A stretch of 64,000 bases of DNA, taken from contig CAJNOP010000095.1 in NCBI GenBank assembly GCA_905250075.1, positions 629,287-693,286 on the forward strand. Direction: 5' to 3'. Source of the DNA: Rotaria sp. Silwood1. Its lineage: Eukaryota > Rotifera > Eurotatoria > Philodinida > Philodinidae. The position numbers and the translations under genes are program-made. Every line of letters begins with the position of its first letter. Positions within the stretch are counted from its first letter, which is position 1. The notes under the pieces are model-generated. The model was not told where the DNA came from. It made no database searches and saw only the letters and a program-made list of their open reading frames with translations. This document shows, in pieces, positions 38,871 to 52,000 of this stretch.

Positions 38871-41800
38871 TTAAGCAAAATACATGACTTGAGCCGAATC
38901 AGGATGTACAGTTACTGCACGACTCAATTGAACTTGTTGTTGACCATTAGAATCACCATTTGATGATTGATGAGAACCTTCATTACTAGAATATACAAGA
39001 AAAAAAAAAAGATGTTTTTTTTTTTTGTTTTGATAAAATTAACCTTTCAGGTTCTCTTTCAATTAAATGATATCGTGCACGAAATGCAACAAGATGAGCA
39101 TAATAAGCTGGTGCTGGTATTGATACTGAACGTGTACATCGTACATATGTATGACATAATTGATATGTTAATGCTTGTAATTCATCAGCAGAAAAATGAT
39201 TATCATCCCATAAAACATGATAATGTGATGGTCGAGATGTACCTTGTATACCAGCATGTGAACATAAATAAAAATCATATTCAGTTGGATGAGTTATTGC
39301 AACATCAACCGTTGTACCAGGTGGAATATTACCACTTTTACCACACTAAATTAAATTAAATAAATATACATATATATCACTAATGGTATTTTAATATAAT
39401 TAAATTTCGTTTTTGTAAATAAGATAATAAATAGGTTAATCGATATGTTCTTTTCTCCTTGATATGTTCTTTTATTACAGAATAAGAAAAATAGAAAGGA
39501 CAAGTTGCCCTTTATCGATAATATAGAGCAAAAAAGAAAAACAAGTTTATCATATTTCTTTTTGTTTTTATTTTTGTGATTCAAATATAGATCAATACAC
39601 AAAAAAAAAGAGGATAACAATTTCCTTCTAATTTTTATTTTATATAATAGAAAAAATTTTAAATACTTAAATAATACAGATTAAATTAAAAGAAAAAAAA
39701 AACAACAAAACTCATTGACCAACTAATACTGATGACGCACGTGAATAGACCGATAAATTAAGTATAAAGTTATTACATGTCAGAATATGACAACAGAAAA
39801 GATATAAATATTATTGAGATATGTATTTTCTTGAAAAAAAAAACTAATTATACAAATTAGCAAAAGAATCATTTCATTGATGGATTTTACTATAATTATT
39901 TTATATATAGATTAACAAATTTTCATTATTTGTTAATAGATTAGTGTTCTATATGAATGTCACGACCCTTTAATAGACTTTCTTAAAGCTTAGTTCATAT
40001 TATTTTGTTTTAAATATGAAAAAGAAATAACACGAATATGTCGAAGAGAAAAAAAAATAGGAAATGAAGATCCTCCTTATTACCGTATAATTCATAACAT
40101 TGATCTTCAGCGCAAATACAAAGTATTTCTATTCTCTTTTATAAAAATGAATAATAGACTGAACATTTCAAAAGTCATCCGACAGGCTTTCATATTTACA
40201 GATTGAAAGCTACAGCTTTGATTGTTCGCGAAAAAGATCAAAGTCATTGTATGACTTCATTTATTATTTAATAATGTTGATAAATGATCGAATTGTTAGA
40301 GCAGTAGACTTTAAAATAAATATTAATAAAACATAAATTTAATTCTAAGAAATGCATAAAATTCAAAATATTCATAATTGTATACATCAAGTATTGCACC
40401 TATAACTCTTAGACAGAACACGATAAAAAATGTTCATAGAGCTATTAATATTTTTCTGAAGTTTATTGACTGACAAAATGTTGTTGTTGAATAAATAAAA
40501 TGGAATTATGCTATGACACATACAATGAAAGCCTACAAATCTCTATCAAAACAAAAATTGTCTGATGACTTTTCAGAATACTGTATATTGATTAAAAAAT
40601 TAAACAACAGACAATCTTTACCTGCTCTTTTTTATCAGCACAGAAAAGACGTGTATGATGACGTTTTTGTACTACAATAAATGTAATACCCGGTTGATAA
40701 GATGCTTCAAGACGAACACAAGCTTCACGTACAGCCATTAATTCATGTGCAAGAACATGTGCAAATTGTCCTTCACTAACACCATCACGATATAATATAA
40801 TACGTGCTGGTTTAAAACGTGTTGATTTATAAAATTGTATAAGTAATTCTCTAACCATAGTTGATAATTCAGCAATAACTTCATGACGATGCATTTGTAT
40901 ACGAACTGTAGCTGCATATCGTGATGGATGAGCATCCATTGAACCAACAACCTATTTCATTCAAGAATTTTATTTAATATCATAACAACAAAAACAAAAG
41001 AAAACTACTTACAGCAGCGATGGATGGTTTTGATCGATCACCAGCTGGTGGATGTGTTACATCAGCACCAATAAATATAACTGGTTCACGAAAAACACTT
41101 ATTGGTCGTACACTTGGTACAAGTATATTATTAACACCACCTAATTTAACATTAATTTTTAAACATAAATTTGATAATGTTTGTGGTGTTGTTTTATTAA
41201 CATTTTTAGCTTGTACACATTGTGTTGCTAAACCAATTAATGTATCACCAACACGTTTAACTTCTGCATAAACAGGTGTTTTACCAGGTAAAACGACAAC
41301 AATTAATTGTAAACCATTATATGTTGTTTTAAGAAATTTAAACATTGGTTCAACTTGTTCAATACCAGTTGCATATTTGCAAAAACATGGTTGACCAACA
41401 ATAGGCATACCAGCATCATTTGATATTCGTTGTAATTGTTGAGTAAATGTTCGTAATGATGCTTCATTACAATTACGTTGTGGTGCAAAACATGCTATGG
41501 CCCATATACGAATTTCAATACCAGTATGAAATTGTTTACCACGCATATCCCATACACCTTGATTAGGTGTAACAACAACTTTTGTCTTAAAAATTAAAAA
41601 TAATTTATTTTGAAACAATAATAATACGAAAAAAAAAACTACTTACACGACCACCATATTGAATTTTAGGTGCAGTTAATACACGACCATTGACTTCTGT
41701 CATATTAGTTAAAATATTAATACCAAAATGAGTTACATATACATCATTATTAAATTCAGCTTTGCGGACCTAAAACAATTAGTATAGTTGTATGGAATGG

Positions 41801-44800
41801 ATTTTGATTTTTAATACAAAAAACAAAAATATCTAACGACTATAATTCATGTGACTGTATGGTTTATATCGACTGTTGTTTTTTTTTTAATAGGGAAAAT
41901 ATTGAATTGAACTATTTTTACAATATGTTACTAAAGATGTTTGTTATGTTGTCTGTATTTGAATAATATCTTTTTATTGATTTACCTAATGTAACCATTC
42001 AGTCAATAGTATCAACAGATACTATTGAAATATATAGAATTATATCATCAAACTAGTGTGGTCCTTACTAGAAAAGTATTATTGAATGTTTGTAGATAAT
42101 AATAAAAGTATAGTAATGTATGACATCGGAATTTATGTAGTTCTAAATGCTTTGTTGCATATTTCAATTTCCTATAAATTAAATATGATTATATTCAATG
42201 GAAGACTTCATTTTTCTAGTATGCGTTTGTTTATAAACGTCAGAATTAGTAATTTCAAAAGATAAATATACTTTGTGAGCAATAAGTAATGTCTAAGAAA
42301 GCAATCAGAAACTGAACAGTTACATTGCGTCTTAAGTATCACTTAAATATTTGAAAATATTAATGAAATAAGATATTAGGAAATGACGTATGTGTTAATT
42401 CGACTTTTTTTGAGTCGGAAGACATCTATTTCATGATAGATAATAGTCTTACCTTTCTCGAACAAGAAAATCGAAGTTGATAATTTCGACAAACCTACAG
42501 GTTTGCACTCTAGGTATAAATACTGAACAGTGAGTCATCGACATAAAGTTCACTGAAACATTGACACAACAATTCTATCAAAATATTTTCTTTCAATAAC
42601 AGTATGTTCAAATGCTTCAAATAACACTGATGCGCATGTAGTCAATGTGCATTAACTAGAATGAATTGATGATCAATAAACTAAAACTATGCATCTCTAG
42701 ACAAGAGACATATAGATTTCGATTCTTGGACGCTGAAAACTTACAATGTCTTGAAAAAGACTTCTCCGACCGAAAAAAAAACAAGGTCGATCTAAACTTA
42801 CGGTATTTTATCATGTGTTCACATTTTTTGTTGTACACAGTTAGTAAAGAATTATAGATTAAGTTCGTACATGAATAAGATCTTTTGTAGTTACATTAAG
42901 GTTATAAACTTATGTCACATGAAAATTTCTATTAAATAAATAGAAACATCAATCAAGACACTAGACTAAACTCAGTCTTTCTTTTGACAATATCCATCCT
43001 CTGAACTATTTCGTTTAATAAATAATACTTGAGAGAATATCAGAGAACAATAGAATGTAAACTTAAACTTGATTATAATGCTGAATGTTGTTTTTTAAGT
43101 GTCAAATATCTAATTATTCTACTATCAAAGTTGTTTACCCATATTATTTCTGCAGGCATATTCATTAATGCAACAGTAATTGTTCTTTTGTATTTTCTAT
43201 GCATGAAATTTATTCCCTTTTACGAACTTGGTGTCTCCAAACGAAAAAAATGCAACCGTAATTGACATTTCTATTCTATATTTATATAATTTGTATTTTA
43301 ATAAATTTAGTTAAATTCAATAAACATAAATAAAAAGCTTACCAAATTATTAATTTCTTTTTCTCGATCAGGTGCTGAACGTGCTGTAGCCTAAAAATAT
43401 AATTCAAAAAGTATTGATTAATAGAAGAAAAAAAACAATTCATCAAAAAAAAAAAGTAAATAAAATAAATTATTAAGAAAAAATAAAAATTTGCATAACA
43501 AAGAAGGTAAAAGAGACGTGCTAATTGGCTGGTTAAAAATTATCCGAATGTTTCTTAAGATTTTCATTATTAACATTCGTTCCTATCTATGTTATTGTAA
43601 TTAACAATGAAAAAATATATATATATCAGTAAACAGACTTAGCTAAGTAAAATGTTTTGTTTTTATATATTCATCCCAAACAAACAGCGGTTATATTTGC
43701 GCATGTGTTCAAATGTTTTTATTACTTCGGCAAAAAAAAGTCTATTCGCGCGCACAAATAAAGACACAAGTAATAGTGCACACGTGTATGTTGTTGTGTA
43801 AAGTTTATTTTATTTTACCTGACGGGAATCTTGTTGACTCTATAATAACATATAGATAGGAACGATCTCATATTAGATGTATATATATATATAATATAAA
43901 TACATATTTATATATTTAGAAGTTCATTCAAAAGAAAAGAAACATGCTTATCAATAATAATAAAAAAAAGTCACTCTACCTCACTCGACTACCAATGTAT
44001 ATATGAATATATTCATATATTCGAAATAGTAAAATCTCTTATTTAGAATAAAATAATAATTTAATTAAATACATACCTTAATCATTGTTGATGTTTGCAT
44101 ATCAGTTAATTTTTTAATACATCGTTGTCCTGGAACAATATTACAAACCTATAAGAATTTATTAAAAAAAAATTAATTAATTTTTTTTTGTTCTATTAAG
44201 AAATTTATACTTCAAGTGGTAAATAAGTATGTTTTTGTTCTTGACCAACTTGTAAACATGGCAAATGTGGATATTGCAATTTCATACGATGTTTTTCATA
44301 GAAATATTTAGCAACAGTACATTCAACAGTTTGACCACTTTCAAGTTGAAGAGGAAATCTGAATTGGAATTAAAGAAAAAATAATAATAATAATAATACT
44401 TTTGTTTTGAATTAGTTCATTTTTAACTTACGTTTGATATTGTGCAGGTTTTCGTGTTACATTACAAACACGATACTTACGTTTCATATTACCACAATGA
44501 GTTATTTCAATTTTAAGACCTAAAATTAATATGAACTCTTTTTAATTATATATGTTTAATAAATCTAGCGAATTTGAACATATACTTAAGAGATTTCTTT
44601 TTTTACGGATGCATATGGGACAATTGTAGTTTACTTTATTGAATTAAAAATGGTTAGTAAAGTCGAACAAATGTTCCTGAAAACTTCGTTCAAAAATATT
44701 CTCATTCGTTTCGCGAGCGAAAAATTGTCTTTACAAGTTGACAAATCAAATTTATGTAATTGCATTTTTTCTGGAACCAATTTATTCTATTAAAAAATAT

Positions 44801-46604
44801 ATGTACACACAAGTTTCGTTCGAGCTGAAACTTTTTTCACATATACTATACACTGTTTGAAATGATTAGTTTTTATTTGTTTCCAAAAATACAAAAGATT
44901 ATTGCCTCAATTGAACATAGCGTTTCAAAGAAACACAGACGAAAATTCGATCGATTGTAATCCCAATATCTCATAGAAGACAACATTCGTAAAAACTAAC
45001 TTTATCTACTTTGAATATTTCTAACAAACCGTTCTTCAGCAACCCCTGGAATCGAGGGTAACCTAAATATCATTATATTGCAAAAATAGATTTATCATCT
45101 AGAACTTCTAGGATTGGAGACATATATAAAGAAAAACACTGTACAGTAGTCCTCCGAAATATAGAGCAGAAAGAATAAATCAATTCAGCATCAATTATAT
45201 AGAAACACGTATATATGATCCTTGCTATGGACCGATTTTTCATAACATACAATAGTACAGAATGTCCTGTCTTATGGATAAGTCTGTTTTTTTGATTACT
45301 AACAAGAAAAAAAAATCAATCGTGTTTAAGAACAATAGTATAAATTTCTTTTTTTTTTCTTCTTCTCAGTGGCGACATCTACTTGACAGTTAAGTAGTTT
45401 TCATCACTATTCAAAAACATTTATGTTCTTACAAACCTTTAATTTCTTTTGTAAATTTAACTCGTTGTGCATCATTTAATGGACGTCGTTGTTCTTGAAT
45501 ATCTCGTATATCAAGTACTTCACACATAAAATCAATGACAGGTTGTGATTTATAAAAAGCCGTAGCACTAACTAGAATATATGAGAAATTATTGGATTCG
45601 AAATTAGCAAAAAAACAAAAGAAGAATATTAACCATCAATATTTAATGACATTCGCCAATATGATGGTCGAACAGATTGATGAAAACCAAACCATACTTC
45701 ACGACCACCACCCAATGGATTATATTGAACATCAGGTGGTGAAAAAAATGAACGACCAACTGGTGTATATCTAAGCAACAAAAATAAAACGTCAAGAAAT
45801 ATAACTGATTTAACAATAACAAAAAAAAACAGAAGTCAATATAATAAGCTTAACAAAACTTACTACCTATAAATTCTTAATAAATATTAAATACAAAAAT
45901 TTATAACAAACTTAACATTTATAATCAATTACTTACTTCATACTTGGTAAATGTCTCATAATAACATCAAGTGCAGAAACAGCTTCATTTGGTACTGGTG
46001 GACCATGTCCTTGTAAAGCTTCTTGTAAACTAACTAAACTAACTTGTGCAACCCATTTAATTTGTACTTTAAAACAACGATCACGTCCTTCACCAGGTCC
46101 AGGTAATGTTACTTCAAGTTCAATACGATCACGACCAAATGGTAATGGATCTTTTGTATATAAATTTCTTTTACCATCAAATGCTGGATGTTGTGAATTA
46201 AATATATTTTGAAATTTATTAACCATTGTATCAATTATTTCACGATTAACACGTTTAGGACATTTATCTGGTTGTATATTAAGATCATAATGTTGTATAA
46301 GTATAGGTGGAATACGTATTGAAAAATGATTTGCACGTAATTTAATTGAACGACCTTCACGACCAAAATCCGGTCGTGGTGGTGGTGATAAATCAAGTGG
46401 AGGATTAAGCATTGTCATTATACCTGAACCAGGTGGTGTTGATGGCATTGATGTCATATGAGGTGGTGGTGGAAGACCAATTGCGTTTGTTGATGATGAA
46501 CCTGATGAACTTGTACTTGTATTTATAATAGTTGTACCATTCATTGTTTCATTTCCATGTAATGATGATGATAATGGTGGTTGACCAATAGGTGGAAGAA
46601 ACAT
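38871..46604 (-). CDS. Argonaute (AGO1/2-type, slicer residues present)
   Basis: Twelve constitutive exons, all in phase, 912 aa: 46604-45937, 45770-45634, 45571-45437, 44519-44432, 44358-44211, 44148-44077, 43390-43343, 41769-41647, 41585-41013, 40951-40622, 39345-39044, 38985-38871. A Pro/Ser/Gly/Asn-rich leader of about 75 residues precedes the N domain, followed by PAZ (about 285-420), MID and PIWI. The full catalytic tetrad can be read: Asp in IGADVTHP (about 648), Glu in [10 protein letters not shown] (about 688), Asp in [10 protein letters not shown] (about 720) and His in [11 protein letters not shown]. The protein ends MYFA as in other animal AGOs. It should load miRNA or siRNA in the cytoplasm and be able to cleave targets. 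An in-frame TTG lies 12 nt upstream; ATG at 46602-46604 is the better start. Introns of 1.3-1.6 kb lie within the PIWI and MID coding parts. Confidence 0.95.
43819..43839 (-). CDS. candidate 21-nt in-frame Argonaute microexon
   Basis: Between the exons ending TSTMIK (44077) and starting ATARSAPD (43390) lies TATTATAG, then 21 nt encoding SQQDSRQ, then GTAAAA. Both flanking introns would be GT-AG, and the microexon is phase 0 on both sides, as are its neighbours, so inclusion adds seven residues without breaking the frame. Typical animal AGOs join MI(K/R) directly to ATARSAP, so this would be an optional cassette in the PAZ-to-MID linker. Confidence 0.5.
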
Positions 46605-49090
46605 TGTCAATAACAAAATGAATATTTGATTAAAGATATTTTGAATGAGGATATGTCAATAAAATGCTCAAATGAGACAAATTTTATTTTTGTTTATAAT
46701 TATAATACAAGGCTCACATTCGACGAACTATTAAAAATTAAAATAAAATTTTAAAGAAATTAATAAATTAAGATTAAAATAAAAATATAAAAAACATAAA
46801 AAAACAACACACATTTGATCATGATGATGATGGAGGCAGCCAATACATAAGCACACAAAATAGAATAGAATACAATGGCCGAAGCCATTAATGAAGATTG
46901 ATTCTCTATACTTGCAATTTTATCTTTGTTTTAATGAAAAAAATTTAAATAGAAGAACAAATCTTAGAAAAATATATTTATAAAAATATCGAAAAAATTG
47001 TTTTAGAAAAAGAAAATTAAGTTATATTAAGAAATGAGTTATTTTTATAGATGTCGCTAGTATTACTACACAATTATTATTGACACTAGGCGTTTATTTG
47101 AACAGCTGGAGAAAGAAAACAAAAGCATCTTTCGAAGCAATAGCACATCTTTACCTGTTAGTCATATCTTCATACTGATTGGTGTAATTTACACATATAA
47201 TACTGCATGAGGATGAGAGAATTGTGAATAAGGTGAAAGTGGTTCATATGAACTAGAATGATTTGGTGTTTCGTCAGTGTACAGTGCATAATCTCTAATA
47301 CATTAATATAAAATTTCAAATTTTATCCATTGATGTCTGTAGCTATTATTGACAATACAATCACGACATGCCGTTTTTCATCTTGTGTTTGTAAAATATT
47401 GCGCATTTACTGTCAGATAATATTTCCTTTATAATACATAATTAATTTGATATAATGAGCTGTCTTGTTGTTAAAGGGTTTTATTTATAATAACTTTTCT
47501 TTGATTGCGAGTTAAAGAAACAATGTTTTTTTTGACCCATATAGAAAATTTTCAACAGAAGACATTTTTTGTTTATATGATGTATAGCCAGTTTTATTGT
47601 TCAATGTATCTATAGCAAAAATATTACAGATTACATAAGATATTCAATACGAATTAATACTTCATTGTGTTTGAAAATTGTGTTGGTCGTCTCCAATGTG
47701 TACAAACATATTCATATATTAAAGAAATTACTGAGACTTGTTTTTATAGCATAAATTTTGAGGAAATCTTTTACCATACAAAACTTTTCTATTTGGAATT
47801 AAAAGTATCACTAATTTTTGTGCGTGATGTTTGTACCTAGATCAATGTGGTACGACTAGAAACTGGTAGGAACCTGGAAAGAGAAATTTAATGATTAAAA
47901 ATGGTGTGCAAATTTATCCAGTTCCGTTCGGAACCGGATAGAACTGACGTTGAGATACAATTACCGGATCATTCTTCTAAGTTCGTACTATTTACCGGAG
48001 TTTTTCGACCGGAAGCCCATGAATCCGGGCGATGAAATCATTGACTTGAATGTAGAAATAGGATAAAATTTAGAACAAAAAACGCAATGTCAATATTAAT
48101 ATCATGTCTCTTTGTTTGATTGAGATACATATCCAGTCTGTTGCTTGAACTATTTCATAGTATTCTTGCTATTGATATATTGAAAAATAAAATTAACTAA
48201 ATCTTATATGAACAAAAATATCTTTTGTTGAAAATTTCCGGTATAGATAGATCAAAAAAACATATTTTATTTTTAACTCCCATTCAAAGAGAAACTTTCA
48301 TGAAAATATTCCTGACCTAGCGCCCACAATTTATTCTATTGAAATTATGTTATATAAATAGAATTTCAATTTACAATAGACGTGCATCAGATTGCAAAAA
48401 CATATTATTTGCTAATTTTAGAAGGATGAAAAACAGCCTGCATAAATTATATTGTCAATAAATATAAAATAGAACAATCAATGACCTGACATTTTTTACT
48501 AATATATACTAGAGACTATGACCTATAATTTGACAAAAAAATAACTCATTTTAGTTGATTTAGGCTTAGATACACATATATACAAAAATAAAATAATCTA
48601 CTGATTCGATAACTTTGACAACTACTGTATGTGAATGTAATGAAAGACAGTAATTCTTTATTATCACAATGAATAGAGTTTTATTTTTCTCTTTTATTTA
48701 TAACAATAGAGCTCTTATTTATGATTCATATGAAATTTCATTAAATATTTTTTATCAATTGTTTTGCTCAATGACATTAATTCAATATAAATCTAAGCAT
48801 TTTCTTAGCATTACTTATATAGATAGCTCATACTGTGTAAGTCAACGTGTTCTACACAATTTTGTGTAATTTGAAGTGGTATCATGAATAAGCTAAGTCA
48901 CACTAGTTAATTGCAACAATTCATACTAAGATCTTCAATAGAAAATTCTTTATATAGACTCAAAGCATCAATATTTCATATAGATTTTCTCTTCTGGAAG
49001 GATCAGTCCGATGTTTGATGAGATGCTGTTCCCATGTTGGATAAAACATTGCAAAATATATTTTCTCAATTTATACAAGAAATCTTTCAT
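46605..49090. other. Argonaute upstream region and spacer
   Basis: A 2.5-kb AT-rich region between the Argonaute start and the 3' end of the NME8-PLAT gene. It should hold the Argonaute promoter and any 5'UTR exon. The notable part is 47920-48020, locally G+C-rich with a near-palindrome and four ACCGGA boxes. No coding frame is convincing. Confidence 0.5.
47920..48015. promoter_or_regulatory. cluster of ACCGGA boxes with palindrome
   Basis: ACCGGA occurs at 47933-47938, 47963-47968, 47994-47999 and 48008-48013, and inverted at 48237-48242. The box at 48008 extends to ACCGGAAGC, which matches the ETS-family consensus. An imperfect palindrome with core GTTCCGTTCGGAAC lies at about 47921-47934. 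The cluster is about 1.3 kb upstream of the Argonaute ATG. A regulatory role is inference. Confidence 0.35.
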
Positions 49091-52000
49091 TTATTCATTA
49101 TGTTCTTCTAAATCTCGTTTATCAATAACAAGTTTTCCTGTTTCATTCGTGTAAAATTGTTTGATTGTATCTAATTGATTTTCAATTTGTTGAATGCTCA
49201 TATTTGATACTTTTAAATTAATATTTTGAACGTCTTCGAATGATGATTGATAAGAATCGTTAGAGTTTTCATTTAATAATTCAGTTCGAGTGGAATCTAA
49301 TTGAATAATTATTGTTTCGGAATTATCTCTGTTCAAACAAGAAAACCATTTTGAATTTTTAAATCTTGACAAAATATTTTATATAGAAAAAGAATTTTAG
49401 TTTCCTAGCTTCTTTTTCTTACTGAAATATTTTTTGTGTATCATCAATTATAATAAGAATAAATCGAGGTAACCAACGTGTTATTTGATCAGGTGAACCT
49501 TGAATTAGAAAATAGATTAGTTTTCTTATTAAAATTCTTTTGACATACGAAGAAGTAGACGAATTGTATTGATCTAGAAAAGAATCAAGTATAACAAGTG
49601 AACTGAAAATTTTTTGATGAAATTTTCGCTTGTTTTTGACTTCTCTGAAAGTGTTTCTAATCAATCGAAAATGATAGGTTAGGACCAGAATTTTACTCTA
49701 TTTCTAAATATGAGCTTGGGAATTTTTTTTTGTAGTCTTTTTGGTCGATTCTAGTGAAATAATCTTTGAGAGACTCCGAACACAAAGTTTAGATGAAGAA
49801 TTTTTCCGTCGACTTTAGTCATTTCACCACTGTGACTAGAAAGTAAGAGTTACAGCTTTTTGTAATGTATTAGCCTGTACAGTAGAAGCTACTCTACAAA
49901 ATATACTATTCAAACTTTTGTCTTTCGATTGGACACTTTAGTTTTCGTTTTTCTTTTAATTCTCGTATTTGAAAAATAGACTTTTTGGCTAACAAGCATT
50001 TTACACAGAAAACATCTCTTGATGAAGTCTCTATCGCTTCATTTAGATAAAAGCTACAAATTAATTCATTATAACATTTTGTACAGAAGTGTTTGCTTGA
50101 AAGATTAATCGATTCAAATAATATGTAGCACTATCGAAAATCAAGTCACCATTGAATCTAACTTTTAAGCATCTTTAAAAATTCTCTCAGTTTTCTGTAA
50201 CAAACGTAAAGATGAATTTTCTAATATTTGAGTCCGCCCGTTAGAATGAAATTCATAAACTCAATTTCAAAATATCGTACATTTTCAATTCTTATTCCAG
50301 ACGCTTTGAATTTGCCTAAAACATCTTTTTCTAAATTTTCACGAATTGGTAATTGACTAGTCAATCGCATATAATTTGTCATCATTGTCTCATTTATTAA
50401 ATTAATGAAAATATTTGGTTTGTGTATATCAGATTGAAAATCTTCAGTCAAAATATATATCGTATAAGATGATTCTAATAAGAACAAGAAAAAAAAATAA
50501 TTAGATCAGTTCAATACAAGAATAAGAAAAGTTTGTATTCAAGTCTTATACCATATTCATGAGTTGAAACTATCATTGCATTTGATATCAGTTGTGGTAT
50601 AGCTGTATGTTGATTTTTTATGTTTCGATTCACTATTATGAAAACAAATTATAAAATATGAAGACTTGGAAAAAAAATTTTTTTTTGTTTTTTTTTTCTA
50701 AAACAAAAGAAGAGATGAATCAATTCTATACAGGACTCTTATGAGTTATTTGTCATACAATCAGTAGGATGAGTAAGTTATTTGGTACGTAGTTCAACAT
50801 GCTTATGAGATATGAAGATATCGAAAGAAAAACATCAGAGGTTTTAGTCTTTTCATTGCAGTCATTTATTAGAACATTGTAAAAAGTTTATTATTATAGT
50901 GCTCATTAGTTGAATAAGGTTATAGAATTTTATTACTTGAAAAAAACAGTATGAGAACTTAGTCAAATTAAAGAATGAACCATTGTGAGTACTTCAACGT
51001 CTTGAACCCTACTATTTATTAACATAAGTTTTTACGAGTAAAATACCTGCTGATCAATTCAAAGAATCAGAAAGATTACTATTTTTAGTGACACAGTTAA
51101 CATTGTTCCACTTCAGTAACATTCATGTCACTTCATGTAGTTAATAGTGCATTCAGTGTTGTGTACTGATCAGGAATGTCATTGAACCAAATAAATGCTC
51201 TGTTTTTATTGGCTGAATAAAACTTCTAAAGCGTTCGCATAATTAAAGACTCATGATTCGTATCAGGTGTAAGGTGCAAAAGAAGGCGGACTGGACGGCC
51301 CATTATAAGACCTGATTTACGAATTGTTTTAAAAGCTTTGAATACAGCCCTCTATAATCAAGTTTTTACAATTCTGATTGTATGAAATGATCTTATTCTA
51401 AATGTTAAATTTCATATTAATCAAGTAAGGTACCTTTCTACCTTCTAATAATAAACTTAAATTCTTTTTTCCATGATGTAATCATTGATGAAAACTCAAT
51501 TTGTGGTATAAATCTTTTGTCTCCTGAAAACTTCTGAAGCTATTAGTGAATATAAAATGCCACTTGTTTATAGAAAAAACTGAGCCTTTACTTCTTCCTT
51601 GGACAATTTTAGAACTTATTGAATTTTCTCTCTCAAGTTGTTTTATCTAATAATTTAATTTGCTTTCTATCATTATTCAGAAATTTTTTTTCGTATTATT
51701 ATCATCTTACATTTAATAGGTTTTCGTATTTGAATTTCAACAAGTGGTACACCATCTATTCGTTTTGAATTTAACCATTTATTAATCTTATATCTATATA
51801 AATAACATAAATATTTGATTGAAAACAAAAAATTGAAATTTCTACATTTCACTCTGATATTGTTTCGATGGAATATGAATTGATATTGATTGGACAAACC
51901 AACCTTGTTCAGCATTTATATTTTCATGACCTAAAATCAATTTATCAATCTAGAAAAAAAAAACAAATAAATTCTTTCTTTTTTCTATTTAATATAAATC

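Noticed and set aside
38967..39359. 130-codon + frame
   Set aside because: Antisense shadow of the Argonaute exon 39345-39044; His/Gln-rich translation of the opposite strand.
41020..41271. 83-codon + frame
   Set aside because: Antisense of the Argonaute MID/PIWI exon 41585-41013.
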